Shown piece after piece: positions 45,938 through 57,191 of a stretch of DNA of 64,000 nucleotides (the stretch's first letter is position 1; every line of letters begins with the position of its first letter). A program made the translations under genes and the position numbers. Source of the stretch: [Mycobacterium] crassicus (GTDB lineage: Bacteria > Actinomycetota > Actinomycetes > Mycobacteriales > Mycobacteriaceae); NCBI RefSeq assembly GCF_020181615.1, contig NZ_CP084029.1:4710837-4774836 (forward strand), written 5' to 3'. The notes beneath the pieces are model-generated. The model worked only from the letters and a program-made list of their open reading frames with translations, ran no database searches and had not been told where the DNA came from.

Positions 45938-48900
45938 GAGCTGCCGCCATGATCGCCTCGTTCGGGTCGGTGCCGCTCTCCTTCGCCTCGGCGACCGCCG
46001 CGAGCACCCTGCGGTAGTCACGTGGCATCACCTTGACGAAGTGGCGGCTCTGGTTGAGCCAGTCGCCCAGGATCGCCCGGGCGGGAGCAGAATCGGTGGC
46101 CTCGGCGTGCTCTCTCAAGATGCCGCGCAGCCAGGTGAGATCGTCGGAGTCGAAGTCGTCGAACTCGTCGAGATCCACCATCTCGGTATTGAGGCAGCCG
46201 TCGATGTGCCGGTCGGGGTCGTAGAGGTAGGCGACGCCCCCGGACATGCCGGCGGCGAAGTTGCGCCCGGTACGGCCCAACACCACCACCTTGCCCCCGG
46301 TCATGTATTCGCAGCCGTGGTCGCCGACGCCCTCGACCACCGCCACCGCCCCGGAGTTGCGGACCGCGAATCGTTCACCGGCCACGCCGCGCAGAAACGC
46401 CGTACCGCTGGTGGCACCGAACAGGATCACGTTGCCTCCGATGATGTTGTCCTCGGCGACATAGCCGTCGGGCGCATCGACCGGTGGGCGAATCACGATC
46501 CGGCCGCCGGACAGGCCCTTGCCGACGTAGTCGTTGGCGTCGCCGAAGACCCGCAGCGTCATGCCGGACGGCACAAACGCCCCGAAACTGTTGCCGGCCG
46601 ATCCGGTGAAGGTGATGTCGATGGTGTCATCGGGCAGGCCTTGGGCACCATAGGCTTTGGTGACCTCGTAGCCGAGCATCGTGCCGACCGTCCGATTGAC
46701 GTTGGAGATCTCGGAGCTGAACCGCACCGGGGTCCCGGCGTCCAGGGCTTCGCGGCTCATCACGATCAACTGCTGATCCAGAGCTTTCTCCAGGTCATGG
46801 TCCTGGCCAGAGGTGCAGTACAGATCCTGGTTCATGAACGCCGAATCCGGCTCGTGCAGCACCGCTGCCAGATCGAGCTTGTGCGCCTTCCAGTGCGCCC
46901 GGGCCAACGTGCTGTCCAGCGCGTTGACCTGGCCGACGGCCTCGTTGATGGTGCGGAATCCCAGGGCCGCAAGGTATTCACGTACCTCCTCGGCGATGAA
47001 CCAGAAGAAGTTCTCGACGAACTCGGGCCGCCCGGTGAAGCGCCGTCGCAACTCCGGGTTCTGGGTGGCCACCCCTACCGGGCAGGTGTCCAGGTGACAG
47101 ACCCGCATCATGATGCAGCCCGACACCACCAGCGGCGCGGTCGCGAAGCCGAACTCCTCGGCGCCCAGCAGCGCGGCGATCACCACGTCCCGGCCGGTCT
47201 TGAGCTGACCGTCCACCTGCACCACGATCCGGTCCCGAAGACCGTTGAGCAGCAGCGTCTGCTGGGTTTCGGCCAGCCCCAGCTCCCACGGCGCCCCGGC
47301 GTGCTTCAGCGAGGTGAGCGGCGCTGCCCCGGTGCCGCCGTCATGCCCGGAGATCAGCACCACATCGGCGTGCGCCTTGGACACCCCGGCCGCCACCGTC
47401 CCGACCCCGTTCTCGGCGACCAGCTTCACGTGGATGCGCGCGGTCGGGTTGGCGTTCTTCAGGTCGTGGATCAGCTGTTTGAGGTCCTCGATGGAATAGA
47501 TGTCGTGGTGCGGCGGAGGTGAGATCAGTCCGACGCCGGGGGTGGCGTGCCGAACCTCGGCGATCCACGGGTACACCTTGTTGCCCGGAAGCTGGCCGCC
47601 CTCACCAGGTTTGGCTCCCTGGGCGATCTTGATCTGCAGATCGGTGCAGTTGACCAGGTAGTCACTGGTCACGCCGAATCGGGCGGACGCGACCTGCTTG
47701 ATCGCGCTGCGCCGCCAGTCGCCGTTCGGGTCGGGCTGGTAGCGGTCGGCGTGCTCGCCGCCCTCGCCGCAGTTCGACCGGCCGCCGATCCGGTTCATCG
47801 CGATCGCCAGGGTCTCGTGCGCCTCGGCGGAGATCGACCCGTAGCTCATCGCGCCGGTGGCGAATCGCTTGACGATCTCGGTCGCCGGCTCCACCTCGTC
47901 GATCGGAACGGGCGGCCGCTGGCCGGCTTTGAACCTCAGCAGGCCGCGCAGGGTGGCCAGTCGCTCACTCTGGTCGTCGACCAGCGCGGTGTACTCCTTG
48001 AACACCGCGTACTGGCCGGTGCGGGTGGAGTGCTGCAGTTTGAACACCGTCTCCGGGTTGAACAAGTGGTACTCGCCCTCGCGGCGCCACTGATATTCAC
48101 CCCCGACCGGCAACTCGCGGTGGGCGCGCTCCTCGGGACGGTCCAGATAGGCCAGCCCGTGCCGGGCGGCGACATCGGCGGCGATGTCGTCGAGGGTGAT
48201 CCCGCCGATCGGACAGAACAGGCCGGTGAAGTATTCGTCGAGCACGTCCTGGGAGATGCCGACCGGCTGGAACAGCTGTGCGCCGGTGTAGGAGGCCCGC
48301 GTCGAGATCCCCATCTTGGACATCACCTTCAGCACGCCCTTGGCGGCGGCCTTGGCGTAGTTGGCCACCGCCCGTTCGTGGTCGACTCCCTCGATAAGGC
48401 CCCGATCGAGCATGTCCTCGACGGACTCGAACGCCAGGTAGGGGTTGACGGCGGCAGCGCCGAACCCCAGCAACGCCGCCAGGTGGTGTACCTCACGGGC
48501 GTCGCCCGACTCCACCACCAGGCCCACCTTGGTGCGGCTGCGCTCGGCAACCAGGTGATGGTGCACGGCGGCGGTGGCCAGCAGGGACGGGATGGGGGCC
48601 AGCGTCTCGTCGGACTCCCGGTCGGAAATCACCAGGAAGGAGGCACCGTTGTCGATCGCCGCCGAGGCCTGCTCGCAGACCCGCTGCAGCGCCGCACGCA
48701 ATCCGTCGCCGCCGTCGGCCACCGGATACCTGCAGTCGATGACGGCGGTGGACAGCCCGTGCGGGCCCCGCGCACCGATCCGCTGATCCGGGTCCAGCTT
48801 GACCAGTTTGGCCAGATCGGAGTTGCTCAGGATCGGCTGGGGCAGCACCACCTGGCGCCACGTGGGCTCGGCGGTGTTGAGCAGGTCGCCCTCGGGCCCG

Positions 48901-50552
48901 ACGGCGCCCTGCAGGCTGGTGACCACTTCTTCGCGAATGGCGTCCAGGGGCGGATTGGTCACCTGGGCGAACATCTGCTGGAAGTAGTCGTAGAGCATCC
49001 GGGGCCGTGCCGAGAGCACCGCGACCGGGGTGTCGGTGCCCATCGATCCGATCGGTTCGGCGCCGGTGCGGGCCATCGGCGCGAGCACCAGGTTGAGCTC
49101 CTCGTAGGTGTAGCCGAACACCTGCTGGCGCAACAACACCCGGTGGTGCTCCATCCGCGGGGCATCCCCCGGCGGCAGCTGTTCGATCGGGATCAGCGCC
49201 TCGTCGATCCACTCCTGGTAGGGACGTTCCGCCGCCAGCGAGGACTTGATCTCGTCATCGGAGATGATCCGGCCGGCGGCGGTGTCCACCAGGAACATCC
49301 GGCCCGGCTGCAGCCGCTGCCGGTGCACCACGGTGGCCGGATCCAGGTCGAGCACGCCGGCCTCCGACGCCATCACCACGAGCCCGTCGTCGGTGACCCA
49401 GATCCTCGACGGCCGCAGACCGTTGCGGTCCAGCACCGCACCCACCAAGGTTCCGTCGGTGAAGGTCATCGAGGCCGGGCCATCCCAGGGCTCCATCAAC
49501 GAGTCGTGGTACTCGTAAAACGCTCGGGTAGGCCCGTCCATGTTCTGGTGTCGCTCCCAGGCCTCCGGGATCATCATCAGCACCGCGTGCGGCAGGCTGC
49601 GGCCGCCCAGATGCAGCAGCTCGAGCACCTCGTCGAATCGAGCCGTGTCGGAGGCGCCCGGTGTGCAGATCGGGAACAGTTTGTCGGCTGTGCTTTTCGC
49701 GGTCACCGACCCCCCCGAATCCTTGGAGCCGAAGACGTCGGTGCGGATCAGCGCCTCCCGAGCACGCATCCAGTTCTCGTTGCCGGTGACGGTGTTGATC
49801 TCGCCGTTGTGCGCGATCCGCCGGAACGGGTGCGCCAGCGGCCAGGACGGAAAGGTGTTGGTGGAGAACCGGGAATGCACGATGCCCAGCGCGCTCTGCA
49901 TACGCGGGTCCGCCAGATCCGGGTAGAACGCCTTCAACTGCGGCGTGGTCAACATCCCCTTGTAGCACAGGGTGCGACCGGAAAGGCTTGGGAAATAAAT
50001 GGTTTCCCGACCCGGTCCATCCTGACCGGGGCCCTTGCTGCCCAGCTCGTGCTCGGCGCGCTTGCGAACGACGTAGGCGCGGCGTTCCAGGGTCATGCCG
50101 GATGCCCCGGCGAGGAACAGCTGCCGGAAGGTGGGCATCGCGTCGCGGGCCAACGCTCCCAGCGACGAGTCGTCGATCGGGACGTCACGCCAGCCGAGCA
50201 CCTGCAACCCTTCGGCCTCGGCGATCTTCTCCACCGCGGCGCAGGCCGACACCGCCTCTCTGGCCGACTGTGGCAGGAAGGCTATCCCGGTTGCGTAGGA
50301 ACCCTCAGCTGGAAGTTCGAAATCGGTTACCGCACGCAGGAATTGATCGGGCACCTGGATCAGGATCCCGGCACCGTCCCCACTGTGCGGTTCGGCGCCG
50401 GCGGCGCCACGATGTTCGAGGTTCAGCAGCGCGGTGATCGACTTGTCGACGATGTCGCGGCTGCGTCGCCCGTGGATGTCGACGACCATGGCCACCCCGC
50501 ACGCGTCATGTTCAAACGCGGGGTTGTAGAGCCCTATCCGGGTGGATGCCAT
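45930..50552 (-). CDS. gltB: Glutamate synthase large subunit
   Basis: GltB converts glutamine and 2-oxoglutarate to two glutamates. The 1540-residue protein begins [18 protein letters not shown], with catalytic Cys18 exposed after removal of a short propeptide. The class II amidotransferase domain covers about residues 18-420, then the central domain, the FMN/synthase domain with [12 protein letters not shown] and the [3Fe-4S] motif [15 protein letters not shown] near residue 1145, and a C-terminal beta-helix domain (GGRIVIRPP...[17 protein letters not shown]). ATG at 50552 is preferred; GTG at 50558 is in frame. Divergent from glnA. Confidence 0.97.
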   Translation of the reverse strand: MASTRIGLYNPAFEHDACGVAMVVDIHGRRSRDIVDKSITALLNLEHRGAAGAEPHSGDGAGILIQVPDQFLRAVTDFELPAEGSYATGIAFLPQSAREAVSACAAVEKIAEAEGLQVLGWRDVPIDDSSLGALARDAMPTFRQLFLAGASGMTLERRAYVVRKRAEHELGSKGPGQDGPGRETIYFPSLSGRTLCYKGMLTTPQLKAFYPDLADPRMQSALGIVHSRFSTNTFPSWPLAHPFRRIAHNGEINTVTGNENWMRAREALIRTDVFGSKDSGGSVTAKSTADKLFPICTPGASDTARFDEVLELLHLGGRSLPHAVLMMIPEAWERHQNMDGPTRAFYEYHDSLMEPWDGPASMTFTDGTLVGAVLDRNGLRPSRIWVTDDGLVVMASEAGVLDLDPATVVHRQRLQPGRMFLVDTAAGRIISDDEIKSSLAAERPYQEWIDEALIPIEQLPPGDAPRMEHHRVLLRQQVFGYTYEELNLVLAPMARTGAEPIGSMGTDTPVAVLSARPRMLYDYFQQMFAQVTNPPLDAIREEVVTSLQGAVGPEGDLLNTAEPTWRQVVLPQPILSNSDLAKLVKLDPDQRIGARGPHGLSTAVIDCRYPVADGGDGLRAALQRVCEQASAAIDNGASFLVISDRESDETLAPIPSLLATAAVHHHLVAERSRTKVGLVVESGDAREVHHLAALLGFGAAAVNPYLAFESVEDMLDRGLIEGVDHERAVANYAKAAAKGVLKVMSKMGISTRASYTGAQLFQPVGISQDVLDEYFTGLFCPIGGITLDDIAADVAARHGLAYLDRPEERAHRELPVGGEYQWRREGEYHLFNPETVFKLQHSTRTGQYAVFKEYTALVDDQSERLATLRGLLRFKAGQRPPVPIDEVEPATEIVKRFATGAMSYGSISAEAHETLAIAMNRIGGRSNCGEGGEHADRYQPDPNGDWRRSAIKQVASARFGVTSDYLVNCTDLQIKIAQGAKPGEGGQLPGNKVYPWIAEVRHATPGVGLISPPPHHDIYSIEDLKQLIHDLKNANPTARIHVKLVAENGVGTVAAGVSKAHADVVLISGHDGGTGAAPLTSLKHAGAPWELGLAETQQTLLLNGLRDRIVVQVDGQLKTGRDVVIAALLGAEEFGFATAPLVVSGCIMMRVCHLDTCPVGVATQNPELRRRFTGRPEFVENFFWFIAEEVREYLAALGFRTINEAVGQVNALDSTLARAHWKAHKLDLAAVLHEPDSAFMNQDLYCTSGQDHDLEKALDQQLIVMSREALDAGTPVRFSSEISNVNRTVGTMLGYEVTKAYGAQGLPDDTIDITFTGSAGNSFGAFVPSGMTLRVFGDANDYVGKGLSGGRIVIRPPVDAPDGYVAEDNIIGGNVILFGATSGTAFLRGVAGERFAVRNSGAVAVVEGVGDHGCEYMTGGKVVVLGRTGRNFAAGMSGGVAYLYDPDRHIDGCLNTEMVDLDEFDDFDSDDLTWLRGILREHAEATDSAPARAILGDWLNQSRHFVKVMPRDYRRVLAAVAEAKESGTDPNEAIMAAAHG

Positions 50553-50733
50553 CAGCACCTGACCTTCGCACGTACCTGTCGCATCGGCGGAGGGTTCGAC
50601 GATGCGATTCGGGAGTTCTGGTCCGTGCGACGTTGAACGGCTGACCTGTCTGAAAATTACCAGCAGGCATCGTCACGATATACCCGAATCCGCGGCGTGT
50701 GCCACCCGCTGCGCAAACGGTAATCCGGTGAGT

Positions 50734-50754
50734 ATTGCGTTACTTCAGCGCAAT
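50734..50754. promoter_or_regulatory. Dyad with GlnR-like half-site between gltB and glnA
   Basis: ATTGCG (50734-50739) and CGCAAT (50749-50754) form a perfect 6-bp dyad. It includes GTTAC-n6-GCAAT (50739-50754), close to one half of the actinobacterial GlnR site GTnAC-n6-GnAAC. Placement between two nitrogen-assimilation operons supports the idea; a second half-site was not found. Confidence 0.45.
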
Positions 50755-50821
50755 AACCGGATCATGTTCGGGAAATGTGGACTGCCTATCGTCTGGCTGT
50801 CTGCATGCGAAGGAGACCACT

Positions 50822-52246
50822 ATGACCGTCGATATCCTCAAGCTCGTCGCGGACGAGAACGTCGAATACATCGATGTCCGATTCTGCGACCTGCCGGGCG
50901 TGATGCAGCACTTCTCCATTCCTGCTGCAGCGCTCGACGAGAGCGTATTCACCGAAGGGCTGGCATTCGACGGTTCGTCGATCCGCGGCTTCCAGTCCAT
51001 TCACGAGTCCGACATGATGCTGCTGCCCGACCCGGCCACGGCACGCATTGACCCTTTCCGGACAGCAAAGACGCTGAACCTGAATTTCTTCGTGCACGAC
51101 CCGTTCACCCGCGAGCCCTACTCGCGCGACCCGCGCAACATCGCCCGCAAGGCCGAGGCCTACCTGGCCAGCACCGGGATCGCCGACACCGCCTACTTCG
51201 GCGCCGAAGCCGAGTTCTACATCTTCGACTCGGTGTCATTCGATTCGCAGATGAACGGCTCGTTCTACGAGGTGGATTCGGTCTCCGGGTGGTGGAACAC
51301 CGGCCGGCCCACCGAGGCGGACGGCAGCGCCAACCGGGGGTACAAGGTCCGGCCCAAGGGGGGCTATTTCCCGGTGGCGCCAGTCGACCAGTACGTGGAC
51401 CTGCGCGACACCATGACCACCAACCTGACCAACGCCGGCTTCACCGTGGAGCGCGGCCACCACGAGGTCGGCACCGGCGGCCAGACCGAGATCAACTACC
51501 AGTTCAACACGCTGCTGCACGCCGCCGACGACCTGATGCTGTTCAAATACATCATCAAGAACACCGCCTGGGCCCAAGGCAAGACCGTCACCTTCATGCC
51601 CAAACCACTGTTCGGCGACAACGGCTCGGGCATGCACGTGCATCAGTCGGTGTGGAAGGACGGCGAGCCGCTGTTCTACGACGACATCGGGTACGCCGGA
51701 CTGTCGGACACCGCCCGGCATTACATCGGCGGAATTCTGCACCACGCCCCGTCGCTGCTGGCGTTCACCAACCCGACCGTCAACTCCTACAAGCGCCTCG
51801 TCCCGCATTTCGAAGCCCCGATCAACCTGGTGTACAGCCAGCGCAACCGCTCGGCGTGCGTGCGTATCCCGATCACCGGCACCAACCCCAAGGCCAAGCG
51901 CCTGGAGTTCCGCTGCCCGGACTCCTCGGGCAACCCGTATCTGGCGTTCTCGGCCATGCTGATGGCCGGAATCGACGGGGTCAAGAACAAGATCGAGCCG
52001 GCCGCGCCGGTCGACAAGGACCTCTACGAGCTGCCCCCGGACGAGGCCGCCAACATCCCGCAGGCCCCGGGCACGCTGGCCCAGGTGATCGACAACCTGG
52101 AAGCCGATCACGAATACCTCACCGAAGGAGGGGTTTTCACCCCGGATCTGATCGACACCTGGATCGGCTACAAGCGCGACCATGAGATCAACCCGATCAA
52201 CCTGCGCCCGCACCCGTACGAGTTCGCGCTGTACTACGACTGCTGA
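50822..52246 (+). CDS. glnA: Type I glutamine synthetase (GlnA1-like paralogue)
   Basis: A 474-residue class I-beta glutamine synthetase, ATP-dependent ligation of ammonia to glutamate in a dodecamer. Motifs: [33 protein letters not shown] (metal Glu), [17 protein letters not shown], the ATP loop [25 protein letters not shown] and the adenylylation site [12 protein letters not shown] with Tyr402. It is very like M. tuberculosis GlnA1 (Rv2220) by eye, but lies next to gltBD, where M. tuberculosis has none. ATG at 50822 follows AAGGAG. Together with gltBD it forms a complete GS-GOGAT unit. Confidence 0.93.
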   Translation: MTVDILKLVADENVEYIDVRFCDLPGVMQHFSIPAAALDESVFTEGLAFDGSSIRGFQSIHESDMMLLPDPATARIDPFRTAKTLNLNFFVHDPFTREPYSRDPRNIARKAEAYLASTGIADTAYFGAEAEFYIFDSVSFDSQMNGSFYEVDSVSGWWNTGRPTEADGSANRGYKVRPKGGYFPVAPVDQYVDLRDTMTTNLTNAGFTVERGHHEVGTGGQTEINYQFNTLLHAADDLMLFKYIIKNTAWAQGKTVTFMPKPLFGDNGSGMHVHQSVWKDGEPLFYDDIGYAGLSDTARHYIGGILHHAPSLLAFTNPTVNSYKRLVPHFEAPINLVYSQRNRSACVRIPITGTNPKAKRLEFRCPDSSGNPYLAFSAMLMAGIDGVKNKIEPAAPVDKDLYELPPDEAANIPQAPGTLAQVIDNLEADHEYLTEGGVFTPDLIDTWIGYKRDHEINPINLRPHPYEFALYYDC

Positions 52247-52276
52247 GTACTGGCCAGGACTGCTGAGGACTGCTGA
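52238..52276 (+). repeat. Three copies of GACTGCTGA at the glnA stop
   Basis: GACTGCTGA occurs at 52238-52246 (the last codons and stop of glnA), 52258-52266 and 52268-52276. The copies are 20 and 10 nt apart. This looks like local slippage duplication of the gene end, and it repeats the stop codon. Confidence 0.7.
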
Positions 52277-52369
52277 CGCGGGGTCGCAGCGGTAGGGACG
52301 CGTTCGCGGTTAAGCTGCACAGTTGTTGGCCCAGCTGGCCGCGTCGCCGCCGTATGTCCCGAGGAGCCT

Positions 52370-53476
52370 ATGAACCCCGACGACGACTTCCTGCGGAGTC
52401 GGCTGCCGCCGCAACAACCCCAACAGCAACAGCCCTGGGCGCAGCCGCCCCGGCAACCCGCCCAGGACCCGCGCTATCCATCTCCCACCCAGGACCCTCC
52501 CTACCCATCTCCCACCCAGGACCCGCCCTACCCACCTCCCGGTCCGGTGCGGCCGGTGCGACCGCAACCGGCCCGCGGCTGGCGGCGTGCCGTGCTGTCC
52601 GCGACGCTGGGGCTGGTCAACCTGGGCCCGTCGGCGGCCGAGCGTGAGGAGACCGCCTACGAGGCGGCCATCAGGGCTCTGCCGCGCGGCACCTACAAGG
52701 TGGGTGTCCTCGGAAAGGGCGGCGTCGGCAAGACGACGGTGGCAGCCAGTGTCGGTTCGGTGTTCGCCGCGCTGCGCCGAACCGACCACGTGGTGGCCGT
52801 GGACGCCGACACCGCGTTCGGTCGGCTCGGCAGCCGCATCGATCCGCGTGCCACCAGCTCCTACTGGGATCTGGCGGCCGATGCGGGCATGCAGTCGTTC
52901 GCGGACATCAGCAGCCGGGTGGGCGCCAACGCCGCGGGGCTGTACGTGCTGGTGGGTGAGCCGGCGGCCGGGCGGCGACGGATTCTCGACGCCGCGCTAT
53001 ACCGGGAGGCCACCCTGCGCCTGGACCGGCACTTCGCCATCTCGATCATCGACTGCGGTTCGACCATGGACTCGCCGGTCACCCAGGAGGCGCTGCGTGA
53101 CCTCGACGCGCTGATCGTGGTCTCCTCGCCGTGGGCGGACGGGGCCGGGGCGGCCGCCAAGACCATGGAGTGGCTGGCCGACCGCGGCCAGGGCGGCCTG
53201 CTGCACCGCACAGTGGTGGTGCTCAACGACTCCGACGGTCACGCCGACAAACGCACCCGGTCTGCCCTGACCGCGCAGTTCCTCCAGCACGGCCAGGCAG
53301 TGGTCGAGGTTCCGTTCGACCCACACCTACGCCCCGGCGGGGTGATCGACGTGATGCAGGAGATGGCGCCGGGCACCCGCCGCAGGTTCCTGCACATCGC
53401 GGCGATCATCGCGCGCCACTTCGCGTCCCGCCCCCGGGGCCGGGACGCCAAGCCGGCGTCGAATCAGAGCACGTAG
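52370..53476 (+). CDS. MinD/ParA-type ATPase with Pro-rich N-terminus (Rv3860-like)
   Basis: A 368-residue protein. Residues 1-65 are Pro/Gln-rich with three QDPxYPSPT-type repeats. A conserved linker (WRRAVLSATLGLVNLGPSAAEREE) precedes the ATPase domain with deviant Walker A KVGVLGKGGVGKTTVAASVG near residue 110 and Walker A' VVAVDADTAFGRLG. This architecture is that of EspI/Rv3860-type proteins at ESX loci. ATG at 52370 follows GAGGAG. In M. tuberculosis Rv3860 leads into the ESX-1 locus; here a MaoC gene follows, overlapping convergently by 13 nt. Confidence 0.88.
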   Translation: MNPDDDFLRSRLPPQQPQQQQPWAQPPRQPAQDPRYPSPTQDPPYPSPTQDPPYPPPGPVRPVRPQPARGWRRAVLSATLGLVNLGPSAAEREETAYEAAIRALPRGTYKVGVLGKGGVGKTTVAASVGSVFAALRRTDHVVAVDADTAFGRLGSRIDPRATSSYWDLAADAGMQSFADISSRVGANAAGLYVLVGEPAAGRRRILDAALYREATLRLDRHFAISIIDCGSTMDSPVTQEALRDLDALIVVSSPWADGAGAAAKTMEWLADRGQGGLLHRTVVVLNDSDGHADKRTRSALTAQFLQHGQAVVEVPFDPHLRPGGVIDVMQEMAPGTRRRFLHIAAIIARHFASRPRGRDAKPASNQST

Positions 53477-53919
53477 CGCACCACACTCTCGGCGACACAG
53501 GCCGGCTTGGCGCTGCCCTCGATGGCCACCGTGGTCGAGTAGGTCACCTGGTGGGCGCCACCACCCACATCGGCCACCTCGACCAGGGAGGTCTCGGCCC
53601 GGATCTTGGAGCCGACCGGTACCGGGGCCGGGAAGCGCACCTTGTTCAGCCCGTAGTTGATCGCCAGCTTGACCCCGTCGAGGCGGCTGATCTGCGCCAT
53701 CAGCTGCGGAAGCATGGCCAATGTCATGTAGCCGTGGGCGATCGTGGTCCCGAAGGGTCCGGCGGCGGCCCGCTCGGGGTCGACGTGAATCCACTGGTGG
53801 TCACCGGTCGCGTCGGCGAACAGGTTGACTGCCTCCTGGGTGATGGTCACCCAGTCACTGTGGCCGATCAGCTCCCCCTGGCATGCGCCGAGTTCTTCGA
53901 TTGATCCGAAAGTACGCAT
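53464..53919 (-). CDS. MaoC-type (R)-hydratase
   Basis: A 151-residue single hot-dog-fold hydratase. The catalytic motif FADATGDHQWIHVDPERAAAGPFGTTIAHGYMTLAMLP (hydratase-2 motif with Asp and His) is near residues 34-72. It hydrates trans-2-enoyl-CoA to (R)-3-hydroxyacyl-CoA. ATG at 53919 has GGGACGGGAC upstream. It is 35 nt downstream of a CoA-transferase gene on the same strand and probably acts on the same CoA thioester pathway. Substrate unknown. Confidence 0.9.
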   Translation of the reverse strand: MRTFGSIEELGACQGELIGHSDWVTITQEAVNLFADATGDHQWIHVDPERAAAGPFGTTIAHGYMTLAMLPQLMAQISRLDGVKLAINYGLNKVRFPAPVPVGSKIRAETSLVEVADVGGGAHQVTYSTTVAIEGSAKPACVAESVVRYVL

Positions 53920-53954
53920 GTCCCGTCCCACTTTCTTCGCTAATCTGACGATTT

Positions 53955-55169
53955 CTAATCCGTTGCCACCGTGCCGCTTTGGCACAACCGGTCGATATCG
54001 TCGGGAGTCATCCCGAGGCGTTCGGCGAGCACCTGCCCGGTGTCGGCACCCAATTCCGGTGCCACGACCGCAGGCGGGTGGGCGCCGTCGATGGACGCCG
54101 GCAGCCCGGCCGCCAGATACTGCCCCACCCCGGGCTGATGCAGCGCCGCGAACATCGCATTGTCGCCCAGGCGCTCGTCGGCGGCCACCTCGGCGAAGCT
54201 GCGGTACCGGTCCCACAGCAGTGCAGTACCCGCCAGAGCGGATTCGACCTGAGCCGCAGTGCATTCGGTGAACCACCCGCTGAACAACCCGCTCAACACA
54301 TCCCGGTAGCGGTAGCGCTGCCCCTCGTCGGAGAAGTCGATGTCCCGCGCCTGCGCCAGTGCGGCAATGACTTTCGTTGTTCCGGTCATCTCGGCCAGAT
54401 CACGGAAATGCCGGTCGGTCAGCGTGACGATCATGAACACCGCCCCGTCGCTGCTGGTGAAACTCTGACCGTATTGGCCGTAGACCGCGTTGCCGATGGG
54501 TTCGCGCCGGGTTCCGTTCACCATCGCCTCGGTGAGAAAACCCAGTGCACTGGCGGTGCCCAGGGCGACGTCCTCGAGCGCCAGCCGGATCTGGCAGCCC
54601 TGGCCGGTACCTTCGCGACGATGCACCGCGGCGGCGACGGCCAGTGCGCCGTGCAGCCCGCACGCCACATCCCAGGCCGGCAGCACGTGGTTGATCGGCG
54701 CGGCGTATTCGCTGGGCCCGGTCACCAAAGGAAATCCGACCGCGGCATTCACCGTGTAATCAACCGCGGTGGAACCGTCGGCACGTCCGAGCACCTCGAG
54801 GTGAATCAGATCGGGTCGCAGCGCGGACAGGGTGTCGAAGGAAAGCCACTGCCGGCCCGCCATATTGGTGAGCAGCACCCCACTGTCGGCGATCAGGCGC
54901 TGCACCAGTTGCTGTCCGTCGGGGGCCCGCAGATCGACGACGACCGAACGCTTGCCCTTGTTGAGCCCGGTCCAGTAGATGGAGGTGCCGTCCTCGGCGA
55001 TCGGCCAGCGGCGGTAGTCCGCGGCCCCGCCGACGGGGTCGATGCGCACCACCTCGGCACCCAGTTGTGCCAGCGTCATCCCGGCCAGCGGAACCGCAAC
55101 GAAGCTGGCGATCTCGATGACGCGCACCCCGGCCAACGGACCCGCGGGGGCCGTCCCAGTCGGCTGCAT
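53955..55169 (-). CDS. CaiB/BaiF family CoA-transferase
   Basis: A 404-residue class III CoA-transferase. Features: GVRVIEIASFVAVPLAGMTLAQLGAEVVRIDP at the N-terminus, LNKGKRSVVVDLRAPDGQQLVQRLI, the region around the catalytic Asp (WDVACGLHGALAVAAAV, with Asp near residue 167) and GQGCQIRLALEDVALGTASALGFL. Members swap CoA between carboxylic acids or isomerise 2-methylfumaryl-CoA. ATG at 55169; a perfect TCGACG/CGTCGA dyad lies just upstream at 55185-55200. Cotranscribed with the MaoC hydratase. Confidence 0.88.
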   Translation of the reverse strand: MQPTGTAPAGPLAGVRVIEIASFVAVPLAGMTLAQLGAEVVRIDPVGGAADYRRWPIAEDGTSIYWTGLNKGKRSVVVDLRAPDGQQLVQRLIADSGVLLTNMAGRQWLSFDTLSALRPDLIHLEVLGRADGSTAVDYTVNAAVGFPLVTGPSEYAAPINHVLPAWDVACGLHGALAVAAAVHRREGTGQGCQIRLALEDVALGTASALGFLTEAMVNGTRREPIGNAVYGQYGQSFTSSDGAVFMIVTLTDRHFRDLAEMTGTTKVIAALAQARDIDFSDEGQRYRYRDVLSGLFSGWFTECTAAQVESALAGTALLWDRYRSFAEVAADERLGDNAMFAALHQPGVGQYLAAGLPASIDGAHPPAVVAPELGADTGQVLAERLGMTPDDIDRLCQSGTVATD

Positions 55170-55184
55170 TGCCTGCTCCTCGCC

Positions 55185-55200
55185 TCGACGATTACGTCGA
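55185..55200. promoter_or_regulatory. Candidate operator upstream of the CoA-transferase operon
   Basis: TCGACGATTACGTCGA has perfect 6-bp arms around ATTA, 16 nt before the CoA-transferase start. Palindromes of this size bind TetR/GntR-type regulators; none is encoded next to it. Confidence 0.45.
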
Positions 55201-55322
55201 CTATATGCCTACCCGAATGCCCGCCCGGCCGGTTACGAGTCCGGGCCGAATCTCAATCGTTGCCGAACCGCGATATGAAAACCCGTGGCGGCGAACAGGA
55301 CACGTCCCGACACCGTGTTTGA

Positions 55323-56387
<1,065 letters not shown>

Positions 56388-56412
56388 TCGAAGGTCGCCA
56401 CACCGTCACAAC

Positions 56413-56471
56413 CCGAGACCGGCGTTTTGCAGACCAAGTCCGTGAGCGGACCTGCCAAACGCCGGTCTCGG
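56413..56471. terminator. Bidirectional hairpin after the antigen-85 gene
   Basis: A 20-bp stem with one mismatch: left arm 56413-56432 (CCGAGACCGGCGTTTTGCAG) and right arm 56452-56471, loop 19 nt. It sits between the antigen-85 stop (56387) and the convergent DUF1275 stop (56494) and can end both messages. Confidence 0.85.
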
Positions 56472-56493
56472 CGTTTCGGTTACGACAATCCGG

Positions 56494-57174
56494 TTACTGC
56501 CACAAGCCGCGGCGGTCGGCATAGCGATGGGTGTAGACGGTGGCCGCCGCGCAGACCCCCGAAGCGATGGCCAGCATCCAGGTACCGCCGGCGAACAGGC
56601 TGATGACGCCGCCGACGACCGCGCCGAAGGTGTACCCGCTGAAGAGCAGCAAATGCCCGAGCCAGTCGCGGATGCTGCCGCCACCGATGTGCCGCTCGAT
56701 GCCCTGGCCCAGCTTCACCACGGTGCCGGTGACGTAGCTCAACGGAATCGACACTTCGCCGTCGCGGACGAACGTGGTGTTCAGCGCCCCGACCCCGAAG
56801 GCGACCAGCAGGATCGGCAGCAGGGGCAGCGGCAGCGACGGCCCGCCCTCCCGGATCCAGTCGACGAGGGTGGCCGCCACCAGCGCCACCGCGGTCAGTG
56901 CCAGCCCGCCGTGCGGCTGCGACGGCCAGACGTAGCGCCGGAACAGCGAGGCGACCACCACCCCGGCCAGGAACGAGAACAGCAGCGCCGCGGCCGAGAT
57001 CGACAGCCACTGGTTGTCGTTGAAAACGCCCAGCACCGCACGTCCGGCGTTGCCGGTCATGAAGGTGACGAAGTAGCCCTCGGAGTGGGTGAAGGCCGCA
57101 GCGGCCAGCAGCCCGGCCAGTGCCGCCAGCACCCAGGACAGCTTCGTTTCGCTGTCGTAGTGCTCGCGTATCAC
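56494..57174 (-). CDS. DUF1275 (YoaK-like) membrane protein, copy 2
   Basis: A 226-residue six-helix membrane protein with the signature GYFVTFMTGNAGRAVLG near residue 33 and SIPLSYVTGTVVKLGQGIERH near 150. It is a paralogue of the gene at 28144 but lacks the Pro-rich N-terminal extension. GTG start at 57174 (VIREHYDSETKLSWVLA). It lies 17 nt downstream of pepA on the same strand and may be cotranscribed with it. Function unknown. Confidence 0.87.
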   Translation of the reverse strand: MIREHYDSETKLSWVLAALAGLLAAAAFTHSEGYFVTFMTGNAGRAVLGVFNDNQWLSISAAALLFSFLAGVVVASLFRRYVWPSQPHGGLALTAVALVAATLVDWIREGGPSLPLPLLPILLVAFGVGALNTTFVRDGEVSIPLSYVTGTVVKLGQGIERHIGGGSIRDWLGHLLLFSGYTFGAVVGGVISLFAGGTWMLAIASGVCAAATVYTHRYADRRGLWQ

Positions 57175-57191
57175 GCGTTGGTGGCCCGACC

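Noticed and set aside
47547..50636. 1029-codon open frame on the plus strand opposite gltB
   Set aside because: It is the GC-driven shadow of gltB: it mirrors the coding strand, is rich in Arg/Gly/Val/His with no domain, and has no ribosome-binding site. The same applies to the long antisense frames at 15655-18354 (mmpL), 26085-28031 (PGRS/GH5) and 45606-47522 (gltD/gltB).
50739..50754. Full GlnR operator between gltB and glnA
   Set aside because: Only one half-site and a dyad could be recognised; the second half at the expected 22-nt repeat does not match, so a full site is not claimed.
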